Origin: Bacillus sp. FJAT-27264
Lineage (GTDB): Bacteria; Bacillota; Bacilli; Paenibacillales; Paenibacillaceae
Assembly (NCBI RefSeq): GCF_001682855.1
Contig: NZ_MAQW01000023.1
Span: 77,041 to 138,678 of the forward strand
Direction of reading: 5' to 3'
Length of the DNA: 61,638 nucleotides
The translations under genes and the position numbers were made by a program. The notes below the pieces were generated by a model. The model saw only the letters and a program-made list of their open reading frames with translations, was not told the DNA's origin and searched no databases. Shown here piece by piece: positions 1-8,077 of this stretch (position 1 is the stretch's first letter; each line of letters starts with the position of its first letter).

Positions 1-197
1 CTCGCGATCGACGCCCCGCAGTTGGTGCTCCGCGATCGACGTTTCACGATCGATGCCCCGTATATGGTGCTCCGCGATTGACGTTTCACGATCGATACCC
101 CGTATATGGTGCTCCGCGATCGACGTTTCGCGATCGACGCCCCGTATATGATGCTCCGCGATCGACGTTTCGCGATCGACGTTCCGCAATCGATGCC
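1..197. repeat. 42-bp tandem repeat array, cut by the window edge
   Basis: Near-identical 42-bp units begin at 24, 66, 108 and 150, with a partial unit before position 24. Each unit carries GGTGCTCCGCGATCGACG followed by a second CGATCG-containing half, so CGATCG palindromes occur about every 20 bp. The period is a multiple of three, so frames stay open by repetition, but I see no ribosome site or recognisable protein. The array may continue to the left. Confidence 0.85.
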
Positions 198-236
198 TCT
201 CATTCAACGCCTATCCTCAGGCACAACTTTGCACAA

Positions 237-1349
237 TTAATTAGCGAGAGTATAGGTAGGATCAGTCAGGTTCAATCTTCCCTTGATTCCCGAGGTTGCA
301 TATATCTTGTTATCGTCAGTGATAAAGAAGGCTTCCACATCCTCTGGCAGGGCTTCAAGGTATTTCATGCCTTTCTCCAGGCCCATCAGGAATACACCGG
401 TGGACAAGGCGTCTGCATCTGTGGCGTTAGGGCTCATAATCGTGATGCTCTTAAGGCCATTCTGGGACGGGAACCCTGTCCGCGGGTCAAGAATGTGATG
501 GTAGCGCACACCATCCTGCATGAAAAAGCGCTCATACACACCGGATGCATCAATGACCTCGTCCTCGATTTTGATCGTTCCAAGCTGCGTTCCGCGGCTC
601 TGATCGGGATCTTGCAGGCCAATGTTCCATTTGGCGCCGCCCGGCTTGGAGCCCAGTGCAATAATACTGCTGCCGCCCAGATTAATCATAGCACTGTTCA
701 AACCCTGCTCCTTCAAGTAATCGGCGATGCGGTCAGCGGCATAACCTTTGCCGATCCCGCCGAGATCCAGCACCATGCCTTCTTTGGCAAGCTTCACACT
801 CTTCGCGGCATCATCAATAATGACGTCTTTATAATTGGTCATGCTGACAGCCTTCTCAATAGCTGCTTTATCCGGTACCGTGGTACCGCCGCTGCCGATG
901 TTCCAAAGGTCAACCAGCGGCCCGATGGTTGGATCAAACAGCCCGTCCATTTCCGCAGCATATTTGATGGACTGCTTCACGATATCCAGCGTTTCGTCGG
1001 AGACCACGACAGCTTCTTTGCCGGCCGCTTTATTCACGGCATAAATCTCGCCGCCTTCTTTGGTACGGCTGAATTCCATGTCCATGCGCTCCAGCATGTG
1101 CTGAATATCATCCATGTTCTTCTGAGATACCGTATCGCCAAGAATTTTGATATTCACGACCGTATCATAAATGTAAAATGTCTGGGACAAGGATTTCGTT
1201 CCGTTCTCTTCTACGATCTTCGAGCCATTGCCGTCCGGGGAGGTTGAGGCGTCATCCTTCTTGTTGCCCACCAGCAGCCAAATGCCTGCGGCTAAGACAA
1301 TCACAACGGCAAGCGTGACGATCAGCGTCAATTTTTTGTTTTTAAACAT
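237..1349 (-). CDS. apbE: FAD:protein FMN transferase (ApbE family)
   Basis: The 370-residue product should attach FMN covalently to Thr/Ser of target flavoproteins outside the membrane, using FAD and Mg2+. An N-terminal hydrophobic segment (about residues 8-27) follows MFKNKK and has no lipobox cysteine, so it is probably a membrane anchor. Family motifs are present: GGIGKGYAADR near residue 200, HHILDPRTGFP near 285, and the late metal-binding segment NATDADALSTG near 310. It stands alone, with no RnfG/NqrC-type partner next to it, so its target is not shown here. Its start lies behind a GGTGG-type ribosome site. The family call is firm; the substrate is unknown. Confidence 0.9.
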   Translation of the reverse strand: MFKNKKLTLIVTLAVVIVLAAGIWLLVGNKKDDASTSPDGNGSKIVEENGTKSLSQTFYIYDTVVNIKILGDTVSQKNMDDIQHMLERMDMEFSRTKEGGEIYAVNKAAGKEAVVVSDETLDIVKQSIKYAAEMDGLFDPTIGPLVDLWNIGSGGTTVPDKAAIEKAVSMTNYKDVIIDDAAKSVKLAKEGMVLDLGGIGKGYAADRIADYLKEQGLNSAMINLGGSSIIALGSKPGGAKWNIGLQDPDQSRGTQLGTIKIEDEVIDASGVYERFFMQDGVRYHHILDPRTGFPSQNGLKSITIMSPNATDADALSTGVFLMGLEKGMKYLEALPEDVEAFFITDDNKIYATSGIKGRLNLTDPTYTLAN

Positions 1350-1604
1350 GTTCCACCATCCATAAAGTTAGTTTCTTTTACCACATCATGACTATCATAC
1401 CGCAGATAAGAAGCCCGGGGAACCCATTTCTCCAGCCGGGCGACAATAAGCATACTCTAGGGAAAGGCCTGCGAATAGTAACTTTGTCTCACCTCACAAC
1501 AAAAACACCCTCCCTGAAAAGAGAAGGTGTGATGGTAAGTAACAGTGGTATTCATGTCGGTGTAATGCATATCGTGATAGTGTACAGCTATGTGAACTCT
1601 GGCT

Positions 1605-2537
1605 TTAGTTCGTCATGTATTCCTTGTACTTGTTCTTGCGGGGATTCAATACGAAGAGGATGCCCTGGAGATAACCGGCAACAGCACTCGTGTTGCGTTT
1701 TAGCGTTGATTTCCCTGTTAAATAGGTAAGTGTCCAGAGTAGGGCAGCGTAACCCGTTAGCGGAGCTTGTCGCAGATTCAGCAGATAGTAATGATTAACT
1801 GCCGTAGCTCTGGCTACACGTCCGGCTTTGTCGCGGGAGCTGGGAGATTCGTGATGTGTAATTTTCATCTGGGGGTTGATGACTAGCTTGCCGTAGCGGC
1901 CAGCCAAATGACACATATAGATATCATCAGCTACCGCATAACTTGTCATCCAGGGGTAGGGCTTCATATCCCGTAGGGAGGATCGTCGGAAGGACATATT
2001 GCAGCCGTGAAAAAAATCGGTCTCAAACGTCTCCTCCGTCTCCCCCCACAACAGCAGGGAGCCAGCGAGAGTGCTCGCTGATAGCTTGCCTGGCGAGCCT
2101 GACATCTGGCAGGTCAGCCGGCCGAGCAGCTTGCCCGAAGGGCTGCTGGACAGACCCTTGGCGATACCGCCTACGCCGATGATGCCAGGATCAGCGGCAT
2201 AGGTATCCAGCATGCGGCGGATATACAGGGGATCGTCCAGTTCGGCATCGTCATCGAACGTTAAGAGGATATCACCGTCGGCAAGACTCACAGCTTCATA
2301 GCGCGAGAGCCAGACGCCCGGCTTGGTCTTACGGTAATATCGCAGCTCTGTCTGCGGCATTCCAGCGAGTATGTTGCGGAATTGTTTCAGAGTCTCCTCC
2401 GGTATGTCCCCGTCATCCATAATAAGCAGCTCTATAGAGATGTCCTTCAGCTGAATTTGTCCGGCAATGGATTCGATACATCGCGTGAGGTCGCTGACCC
2501 GGTTACGCGTTGGAATCACGATAGATAAATCATGCAT
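1605..2537 (-). CDS. family 2 glycosyltransferase
   Basis: The protein has about 310 residues. A GT-A fold is indicated by IVIPTRNR at the N-terminus and the nucleotide-sugar/metal-binding TFDDDAELDD near residue 95. There is no clear membrane segment except weak hydrophobicity late in the protein (LLWTLTYLTG). I chose the ATG at 2537 because AAGGAG lies eight bases ahead; an in-frame start at 2555 has no such site. It is monocistronic, between apbE and the divergent DsbA-like gene. The sugar and acceptor cannot be told; wall polymer or exopolysaccharide synthesis are reasonable guesses. Confidence 0.8.
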   Translation of the reverse strand: MHDLSIVIPTRNRVSDLTRCIESIAGQIQLKDISIELLIMDDGDIPEETLKQFRNILAGMPQTELRYYRKTKPGVWLSRYEAVSLADGDILLTFDDDAELDDPLYIRRMLDTYAADPGIIGVGGIAKGLSSSPSGKLLGRLTCQMSGSPGKLSASTLAGSLLLWGETEETFETDFFHGCNMSFRRSSLRDMKPYPWMTSYAVADDIYMCHLAGRYGKLVINPQMKITHHESPSSRDKAGRVARATAVNHYYLLNLRQAPLTGYAALLWTLTYLTGKSTLKRNTSAVAGYLQGILFVLNPRKNKYKEYMTN

Positions 2538-2685
2538 GACGCTGTCTCCTTCCAAGGGGAGCGCTCCCCGCTATTCTTCCGAAATTCCTGTTATCTTCAT
2601 TCTACTCCCCGCCTAAGATGAGCGTATATACCACTTTCGTTTACTTTTTTTCAGAAAAATCCAAACATTTTCCGCAACTTATCTT

Positions 2686-2730
2686 TTGTCAAAATCTTAA
2701 GTTCAACCTATATAAGATGAACTTAAGATT
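2686..2730 (+). promoter_or_regulatory. sigma-A promoter overlapped by a perfect inverted repeat (operator)
   Basis: TTGTCA (2686-2691), a 17-bp spacer and TATATA (2709-2714) form a near-consensus promoter. AATCTTAAGTTCA (2693-2705) and TGAACTTAAGATT (2718-2730) are perfect 13-bp inverted arms around a 12-bp centre, covering the spacer, the -10 and the start point. No T-run follows, so this looks like a repressor operator rather than a terminator. It would control the gene starting at 2871, with a leader of about 130 nt. Confidence 0.7.
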
Positions 2731-2870
2731 CGAACGTTAGGCTCAGTCGTCACTACGGAGGAATGTTTGGACTTCCGGTCGCTGTTGTTTATAAGTTTGT
2801 ATTTTCAAGTCTTCAACTATATAATAGTAAGTGACTTTATAGGTGAAAGATTATTTGGGAGGTTATGACG

Positions 2871-3599
2871 ATGAGAATAGATATTTGGTCTGATTATGCA
2901 TGTCCGTTTTGTTATATAGGAAAAAGAAGACTTGAACACGCACTGAGCCAGTTTGCAGGCCGCGATAAAGTTGAGGTGGTCTACCGCAGCTTCCAGCTGG
3001 ATCCCCACGCTAAAGCCGACGGCGATGTGACCATCCACGAAATGCTGGCTAAGAAATATGGCATGACTTTGGACAAAGCCAAGGCTATGAATGCACAGCT
3101 GACGGAACAGGCCCAAGGTGTAGGATTGGATTTCCGTTTTGATACTATGGTGCATACGAATACATTCGACGGTCATCGTCTGAGCCACTATGCAGCCAAG
3201 CACGGAAAAGCTGCCGAGATGACCGAACGTTTGCTGCGCGCCTATTTCACGGATTCTCTGAATCTTGGTGATCGCAGTGTGCTTGCCAAGCTGGCCGGTG
3301 AAGTGGGACTGGATGAGGCGGACGCTGCGGCAATGCTGGCATCTGATGCGTATAGCGCTGAAGTTCATGCCGATATCGAAGAGGGTGCTCGCTTGAATAT
3401 TACCGGCGTGCCATTCTTTGTCTTCAACAATAAGTATGCTGTATCGGGTGCACAGCCTGGACCGGTCTTCTCAGAGGTGCTGGACACTGTTTGGGCAGAA
3501 GAGCAGGAAGCTCCGGCGTTGCAGGTTGTGGGCCAACCCAAAGGCCAAGGTCAAACAGCTGGCGATGACGGTTGTGTAGACGGCTCCTGCAGTCTGTAA
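2871..3599 (+). CDS. DsbA-family thiol oxidoreductase (FrnE-like)
   Basis: The 242-residue protein has a thioredoxin-fold DsbA-like domain with active site CPFC near residue 12 (DYACPFCYIGKRRLE), an inserted helical region, and the conserved cis-Pro loop ITGVPFFVFN near residue 180. No signal peptide is visible, so it acts in the cytoplasm, as FrnE proteins do in redox or disulfide stress. The C-terminal tail DDGCVDGSCSL carries two further cysteines, as in other FrnE proteins. GGGAGG is two bases from an ATG at 2865 but eight from the ATG at 2871, which I prefer. The operator-bearing promoter upstream suggests inducible expression. Confidence 0.88.
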   Translation: MRIDIWSDYACPFCYIGKRRLEHALSQFAGRDKVEVVYRSFQLDPHAKADGDVTIHEMLAKKYGMTLDKAKAMNAQLTEQAQGVGLDFRFDTMVHTNTFDGHRLSHYAAKHGKAAEMTERLLRAYFTDSLNLGDRSVLAKLAGEVGLDEADAAAMLASDAYSAEVHADIEEGARLNITGVPFFVFNNKYAVSGAQPGPVFSEVLDTVWAEEQEAPALQVVGQPKGQGQTAGDDGCVDGSCSL

Positions 3600-3616
3600 T
3601 CGGGTGTTCGGAACAT

Positions 3617-3660
3617 AAAAAGGCGAAAGAGAAGGGAATCCCTTGCTCTTTCGCCTTTTT
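3617..3660. terminator. bidirectional rho-independent terminator
   Basis: AAAAAGGCGAAAGAG pairs perfectly with CTCTTTCGCCTTTTT around a short loop. A and T runs on either side serve both the rightward oxidoreductase gene and the leftward oleate hydratase gene. Confidence 0.9.
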
Positions 3661-3684
3661 GGCATATGAATATAATCTAGGGAA

Positions 3685-5265
3685 TTATCTGAAAGAAGTA
3701 ATAAAGCTTGAGAACAGGCTTCGCACATCGTACTGATACTGGGTGATCGGCTCAATTGGGCGGTTGATGCCCAGGAGCGTATATACGGCGATTCTGGCGG
3801 CTCTCACAGAGTATTCTTCAGTGAAAACAACATCGTCCGGAATTTCGCAATACTGTCCAATAAAGGCCAGGTTCGTGGAGCCTTCAGGCACCACCTGTGG
3901 TCTGTCGCTGTGCAGTCTCGGCATGAATTGGGACGTGATATAAGGCATCATACACGGGATACAGTTGGCGGTAGCCATAATTTCTTCTTGGTGTGCTTCA
4001 AAATGAAGATGACCGATTAATTCCTCCATGATCTCTTCCCCGGTACAGTCGCACATTCTCTTCTTCACGAAGTCGCCGACTTTGTCCGGGAACAAGCCAT
4101 AACCCCAGAATACCCGGACATGCTCCGGCTGGTTGCGGAAGTGGGGCTGGAAGGCCAGCACAACCGACATGAGCCAACTGGATTCCTTAAAGGTGACCAG
4201 GGCGCCGGTACCAGCACGGTTACGCGTGAATTTCTCCATAAGATCGAAGAACTTGGTGTCCTTGAAGGTGACTGTGAAGGATTCCCATTTCGAGCCGTCC
4301 ACATGATCTGCAAAAGAAGAAGGGTTACCGAGTCCCGGCTTCTTGGCCGCGATATTCTCCCATAGCTTCCAGGAGCTGCCCTTGCCGTTCAGACTTGGCG
4401 CTTCAGTCATAGAGCCGAGACTGGAGCCTTCGGTCATGGAGCCGTTGGTGATGATGACGAGATCGCCTTCTTTTACATCGATCACATCCGCTACACCTTG
4501 GCGCAGCACATTCATCTGGGTTACAGTAATGCCGTCGCCGTCCTTGAACTCCAGGTCAGTTACGGTACATTTCAGGGTAAAGTCGACACCGAAGCCTTCG
4601 AGATATTTATGCATTGGCAAAATAATAGAGTCGTATTGGTTATACGGCGTACGGGTTACGCCCTCCAGGGTCTGAATTCTCGGGAACTCGTGGATGAAGC
4701 GTACCATGTATCGCTTGAATTCAACCGCACTGTGCCACGGCTGGAAGGCGAAGGTGGTTGCCCACATGAACCAGAAATTCGTTGTGAAAAAATGAGGGCC
4801 GAACAGGTCGTTGATCCGCGCCTTGCCCAGCTTCTCCTCCGGTGTGATGATTAGCTTGCCCATTGTCAGGCGGTCGGCCATGTCGAAGCTCATCGATAGA
4901 ACATCTTCTACCTCGCCTCGGCTATTGACCAATCTGGCATTGGAATGAGTCGGGTTGGCCATGTCGAAGGCCAGAATCTCATCCCGCACGGACAGGCCAG
5001 GCCGGTCGATGGATGGGATCGATGTCAGCAGTTCCCACGTATTCTCATAAGTTTCATCGTTGAGCATCCGCCCACCGCGGATTACATAGCCATTCTCTTC
5101 ATCGCCGGCCCCGTCGTTGCTGCCGCCCAGAATTTTCATTTCTTCAATAATATGAATGTTCTGCCCGGGAAAGTCACAGTCTCTGACCAGGTAAGATGCG
5201 CCGGCCAGGGACGCAATGCCTCCACCTACAAAATAGACCTGTTTATCACGGTATTCTTCTCTCAC
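3685..5265 (-). CDS. ohyA: oleate hydratase (FAD-dependent)
   Basis: The 526-residue protein matches the MCRA/oleate hydratase family, which adds water across the cis-9 double bond of oleate to give 10-hydroxystearate. The N-terminal dinucleotide fold FVGGGIASLAGASYL is followed by GGSNDGAGDEENGY, a typical family segment. Whole-length similarity is clear (MCDCTGEEIMEELIGHLHF, CIPCMMPYITSQF). GGAGG sits eight bases before a GTG at 5265, which I take as start; a TTG at 5280 overlaps the ribosome site. In Gram-positives the enzyme detoxifies unsaturated fatty acids. A TetR-type regulator lies just upstream in the same direction, and a palindrome precedes the promoter. Confidence 0.92.
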   Translation of the reverse strand: MREEYRDKQVYFVGGGIASLAGASYLVRDCDFPGQNIHIIEEMKILGGSNDGAGDEENGYVIRGGRMLNDETYENTWELLTSIPSIDRPGLSVRDEILAFDMANPTHSNARLVNSRGEVEDVLSMSFDMADRLTMGKLIITPEEKLGKARINDLFGPHFFTTNFWFMWATTFAFQPWHSAVEFKRYMVRFIHEFPRIQTLEGVTRTPYNQYDSIILPMHKYLEGFGVDFTLKCTVTDLEFKDGDGITVTQMNVLRQGVADVIDVKEGDLVIITNGSMTEGSSLGSMTEAPSLNGKGSSWKLWENIAAKKPGLGNPSSFADHVDGSKWESFTVTFKDTKFFDLMEKFTRNRAGTGALVTFKESSWLMSVVLAFQPHFRNQPEHVRVFWGYGLFPDKVGDFVKKRMCDCTGEEIMEELIGHLHFEAHQEEIMATANCIPCMMPYITSQFMPRLHSDRPQVVPEGSTNLAFIGQYCEIPDDVVFTEEYSVRAARIAVYTLLGINRPIEPITQYQYDVRSLFSSFITSFR

Positions 5266-5328
5266 AACTATCGCCTCCAAAGGGTTGCTGTAATCACACC
5301 CTTAATGTAATACAAGGCGGGAAGCGTG

Positions 5329-5396
5329 AGTATAATCAAAACCTTGGAAATGTCGGGATTTTGGTCACTTAGGGGAAAGTGTCTAGTTTTTAGACA
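5329..5396 (-). promoter_or_regulatory. ohyA promoter with upstream palindrome
   Basis: On the minus strand CCGACA (5356-5351) and TATACT (5334-5329) with a 16-bp spacer give a plausible sigma-A promoter. TGTCTA-N5-TAGACA (5380-5396) is a perfect 6-bp-arm palindrome about 24 bp upstream of the -35. It is a candidate binding site for the neighbouring TetR-type protein. The position fits an activator or an upstream repressor site; this is inference. Confidence 0.5.
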
Positions 5397-5538
5397 GGAT
5401 TCGAAGAAACTCGCGAGGAGGGGCAATCCGAAGACGTTCAGCTCGATTTGCTGTTTCCGGTAAGGTGAAGGCCAAGGAATAATGGCAGCATTTTTCCTCG
5501 GTCCTTTTCTCACCATACATTCGGCTTGAAGCAGCTAC

Positions 5539-6123
5539 CTATAGGGATGGAGCCGGCTTGTTCCCGTACGTGTGCAGGGCCTTAACAAAGTTGCCCTCGA
5601 GCAGTTCGCTTAGTTTTTCTATAATCTGCTTGGGTGGCTCCTTCATACCGTTCCTTATCCATTGGATGACTAATCCGGTAAAAGCCAGTGTGTAAAAGTT
5701 AGCAATGAATTCTTTATCAGCACTACTCACTTCCAGCCCTTCGGACAGCTCACGAATCACCCCCATGATCATGTCATGGGTCACTGAATAGAGATAGGCA
5801 TCGAGATGATTCCGGCCTAGGGAATCCAGGGTGTTGCAGCAGAAGGCCTTGTTGCTCTCAATATAGCAGAATATTCTATAGAAACAGTCCGTCCACGTGT
5901 TAAAGCTTCTATACTGGGCGATGCTTTCCAGTGCCTCTGTAGTATAGATCCAGCCTAGCAACTCAAAAATATCCTGAAAATGATAGTAGAAAGTCTGTCT
6001 GTTCAGTCCACAATCATCTACAAGATGCTTGACGGTTATTTTGTTCAGCGGAGTATGCTCCATCAGACCTTTCAGTGAGTGGGCCAGCGCATTTTTGGTA
6101 AGGATGGCATTAGACAAAGACAT
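5539..6123 (-). CDS. TetR/AcrR-family regulator (DhaS-like)
   Basis: About 194 residues. The N-terminal helix-turn-helix is clear (ITVKHLVDDCGLNRQTFYYHF, residues about 25-46), and the C-terminal ligand/dimer domain resembles the DhaS/TetR_C_8 type. The ATG at 6123 is only two bases from GGAGG; a TTG at 6117 has ideal spacing and would remove two residues, so the start is uncertain within a few codons. It stops about 270 bp before ohyA, on the same strand, and is probably its regulator. The inducer may be a fatty acid; nothing in the sequence proves this. Confidence 0.8.
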   Translation of the reverse strand: MSLSNAILTKNALAHSLKGLMEHTPLNKITVKHLVDDCGLNRQTFYYHFQDIFELLGWIYTTEALESIAQYRSFNTWTDCFYRIFCYIESNKAFCCNTLDSLGRNHLDAYLYSVTHDMIMGVIRELSEGLEVSSADKEFIANFYTLAFTGLVIQWIRNGMKEPPKQIIEKLSELLEGNFVKALHTYGNKPAPSL

Positions 6124-6153
6124 CACCTCCACATTTAGTAGCAACAAGTGAAA

Positions 6154-6549
6154 CTAGTGATTCCTCCACCACTTGGTCAGCCGCACGATGCCTTCTACGA
6201 TCAACCCGAAGACAAAGCCTCCGAGTGATAATACGGAGAAGGCGACAAATCCCGTAAGATCCTGCCAGCCGGACATATCCCTGGAGCTGTAAGTGAACAT
6301 CACAAGAAAGCCTGCGGCAACCCCGACAGTTGTCATCATCCAGACCAGCCGGGCACCAAGCCATCCGAAGGTATGCAGAACAGCGGATATCGTAAGGGCA
6401 AACAAGGCGAACCGCAGCAGAAGCGTAACTTCAAAAGGCCGTCCGAGCAAGACGAAGCGATTCAGGCAGAGCAGAAGCCACAGCAGCAGACTGTAAATCC
6501 CCATCCACCGAAACCAGCGAGCTTCTTTGGCAGAAGGCAGAAATGACAT
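6154..6549 (-). CDS. small four-helix membrane protein, unknown function
   Basis: About 131 residues with four hydrophobic segments (around IYSLLLWLLLCL, LLLRFALFALTISAVL, MMTTVGVAAGFLVMF and FSVLSLGGFVFGLIV) and a basic C-terminus (RLTKWWRNH). I do not recognise the family. The ATG at 6549 has GGAG nine bases ahead; an ATG at 6564 has none. It ends 30 bp before the TetR-type gene, so the two are probably cotranscribed. Confidence 0.65.
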   Translation of the reverse strand: MSFLPSAKEARWFRWMGIYSLLLWLLLCLNRFVLLGRPFEVTLLLRFALFALTISAVLHTFGWLGARLVWMMTTVGVAAGFLVMFTYSSRDMSGWQDLTGFVAFSVLSLGGFVFGLIVEGIVRLTKWWRNH

Positions 6550-6595
6550 CGTGACATTCTCCATTCTCGATTAGAGTTTGGCTGCAGAGTAGAAA

Positions 6596-7111
6596 CTATA
6601 GGTTTCCGAGGGCTTTGGCACTTTGCAAGACATGCTTTAACAGCTCCGGAATATCCTCCATCTGTTCCTCAGCAATTTGCCGCTTGAACTGTAATTCAAC
6701 GCAGTTATGATAGCTATCCTCTTCCTGACCGTATATAAAAGACAAGGACTGCACTGGCTGCAGATCCGGCCCCCAAATGGTATTCAGTGCACTGGCTATA
6801 GCCGGACATTCCTTAGTAGCATCGCTGATTTGCATATAAAAGCGAAGCAGCAGATGGCAGCCTGGATCGCTTCCCGGCGTCTCTAGAATTTCATCGCTAA
6901 GCTCTTTTACAGAGGAACGAAGTACAATCTCGGAGGTGATATTCCGGTTCCCGATGAGCTGGAAGGAAAGCATAAATTCCCGGGACATGATCGCTAGATC
7001 CAGCAGATCTGACCGGTCTGTAACAATAAGGAGTCCATCCAGGTTGTCGTAGTCGTAAATTTGGTTCTCAATAGCGATTTTGATGTTATCAAAGACGGTA
7101 GGATGGAACAT
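6596..7111 (-). CDS. conserved-looking hypothetical protein
   Basis: A 171-residue acidic, soluble protein beginning MFHPTVFDNIKIAIENQIYD, with no signal peptide, no membrane segment and no motif that I recognise. An AAGGTG ribosome site precedes the ATG. It sits upstream of, and on the same strand as, the small membrane protein gene, and diverges from the amino-acid ABC operon. Codon use and spacing look genuine; the function is unknown. Confidence 0.65.
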   Translation of the reverse strand: MFHPTVFDNIKIAIENQIYDYDNLDGLLIVTDRSDLLDLAIMSREFMLSFQLIGNRNITSEIVLRSSVKELSDEILETPGSDPGCHLLLRFYMQISDATKECPAIASALNTIWGPDLQPVQSLSFIYGQEEDSYHNCVELQFKRQIAEEQMEDIPELLKHVLQSAKALGNL

Positions 7112-7182
7112 GAGGGCACCTTCTTACTTTTATTTTTATTGTAACATGCCGCTAGATACCGTTAAAAATACACAAAACTTAG

Positions 7183-7211
7183 TTGACAAGTTGGAATTAT
7201 ATGAATATTAT
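7183..7211 (+). promoter_or_regulatory. strong sigma-A promoter of the amino-acid ABC operon
   Basis: TTGACA (7183-7188), a 17-bp spacer and TATTAT (7206-7211). The leader to the first gene is about 180 nt, contains a possible 12-codon ORF (7303-7341), and shows no T-box or S-box motif. Confidence 0.75.
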
Positions 7212-7399
7212 AAGTGTCGCAGGATGTAATTTTTTTCCTTAAAATTGAATTAATTAAGAGATATCTAGATTCAAAGATAAGTAGGGAGGATAGGTATAGC
7301 CGATGATACATATGATTCATAGAGTTCGTATGTCTATATAATCGATAAAATTCATAAGAATAGTAAGTTTTTCAAAGGGGTTTTATTTTTGGGGGCAGA

Positions 7400-8077
7400 G
7401 TGGACGTGCATATGCAATTAAATTGGGAGTTTATGATAGAGAGCTTGCCGCTATATGGTGCCGCGATGTGGCTGACCTTCAAGCTAGCCTTCTGGGGAAT
7501 TCTATTCTCGTTGCTGATCGGCCTGGTGTTCAGCGTGATTTTATATTACAAGGTCAAGGTCGTTAGTCCTGTGATCCTTGCTTATGTGGAGCTTTCCCGG
7601 AATACGCCGCTGCTGGTGCAATTGTTCTTCCTGTACTATGGCTTGCCTAAGATCGGCGTTCATCTGAGTGAGACGGCTTGTGCCATCATCGGCCTGACTT
7701 TTCTCGGAGGGAGTTATATGACAGAAGCATTCCGTAGTGGGATCGAAGCCGTGGGGAGAACTCAGATAGAATCTGGTCTAAGTATTGGGCTGTCCAAGGT
7801 TCAACTGGCGAGATATGTGATCCTGCCACAGGCGTTTGCGATCAGTATTCCGTCGCTGGGGGCCAATGTAATATTTCTGCTCAAAGAGACGTCCATTGTC
7901 GGAGCCATCGCTCTGATGGATCTGATGAATGTGGCGAAGGATCTTATCGGCATGTACTACAAGACGGCGGAATCGCTGTTGCTGCTGGTGCTGGCCTATC
8001 TGGTGATGGTGCTTCCACTGTCGCTGCTGCTGAGCTGGGTGGAAAGGAAGGTACGATATGCAGAATTCGGGGATTAG
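7400..8077 (+). CDS. amino-acid ABC transporter permease (His/Glu/Gln/Arg type)
   Basis: A 225-residue inner-membrane protein with about five membrane segments and the conserved cytoplasmic loop of polar amino-acid permeases (ELSRNTPLLVQLFFLYYGLP near residue 70; EAFRSGIEAVGRTQIESGLS near 115, the EAA loop that contacts the ATPase). Likely start is the GTG at 7400, or the GTG at 7406, both behind GGGGG; an ATG at 7412 lies too far. It is the first gene of a four-gene operon and overlaps the second permease by 20 bp, which suggests coupled translation and a heterodimeric channel. Confidence 0.88.
   Translation: MDVHMQLNWEFMIESLPLYGAAMWLTFKLAFWGILFSLLIGLVFSVILYYKVKVVSPVILAYVELSRNTPLLVQLFFLYYGLPKIGVHLSETACAIIGLTFLGGSYMTEAFRSGIEAVGRTQIESGLSIGLSKVQLARYVILPQAFAISIPSLGANVIFLLKETSIVGAIALMDLMNVAKDLIGMYYKTAESLLLLVLAYLVMVLPLSLLLSWVERKVRYAEFGD

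Noticed and set aside
78..1247. Long plus-strand open frame through the 42-bp repeat and across apbE
   Set aside because: It is antisense to a clear ApbE gene, has no ribosome site, and is open only because of the repeat and apbE codon bias.
1388..1729. 113-codon plus-strand frame between apbE and the glycosyltransferase
   Set aside because: Overlaps the glycosyltransferase end, composition unlike real proteins, no ribosome site.
5268..5516. 82-codon minus-strand frame upstream of ohyA
   Set aside because: It spans the ohyA promoter and palindrome and has no recognisable protein features.
7212..7399. SAM or cysteine riboswitch or T-box in the amino-acid importer leader
   Set aside because: No GGTGGTACC core, no S-box motif, no terminator stem before the first gene.
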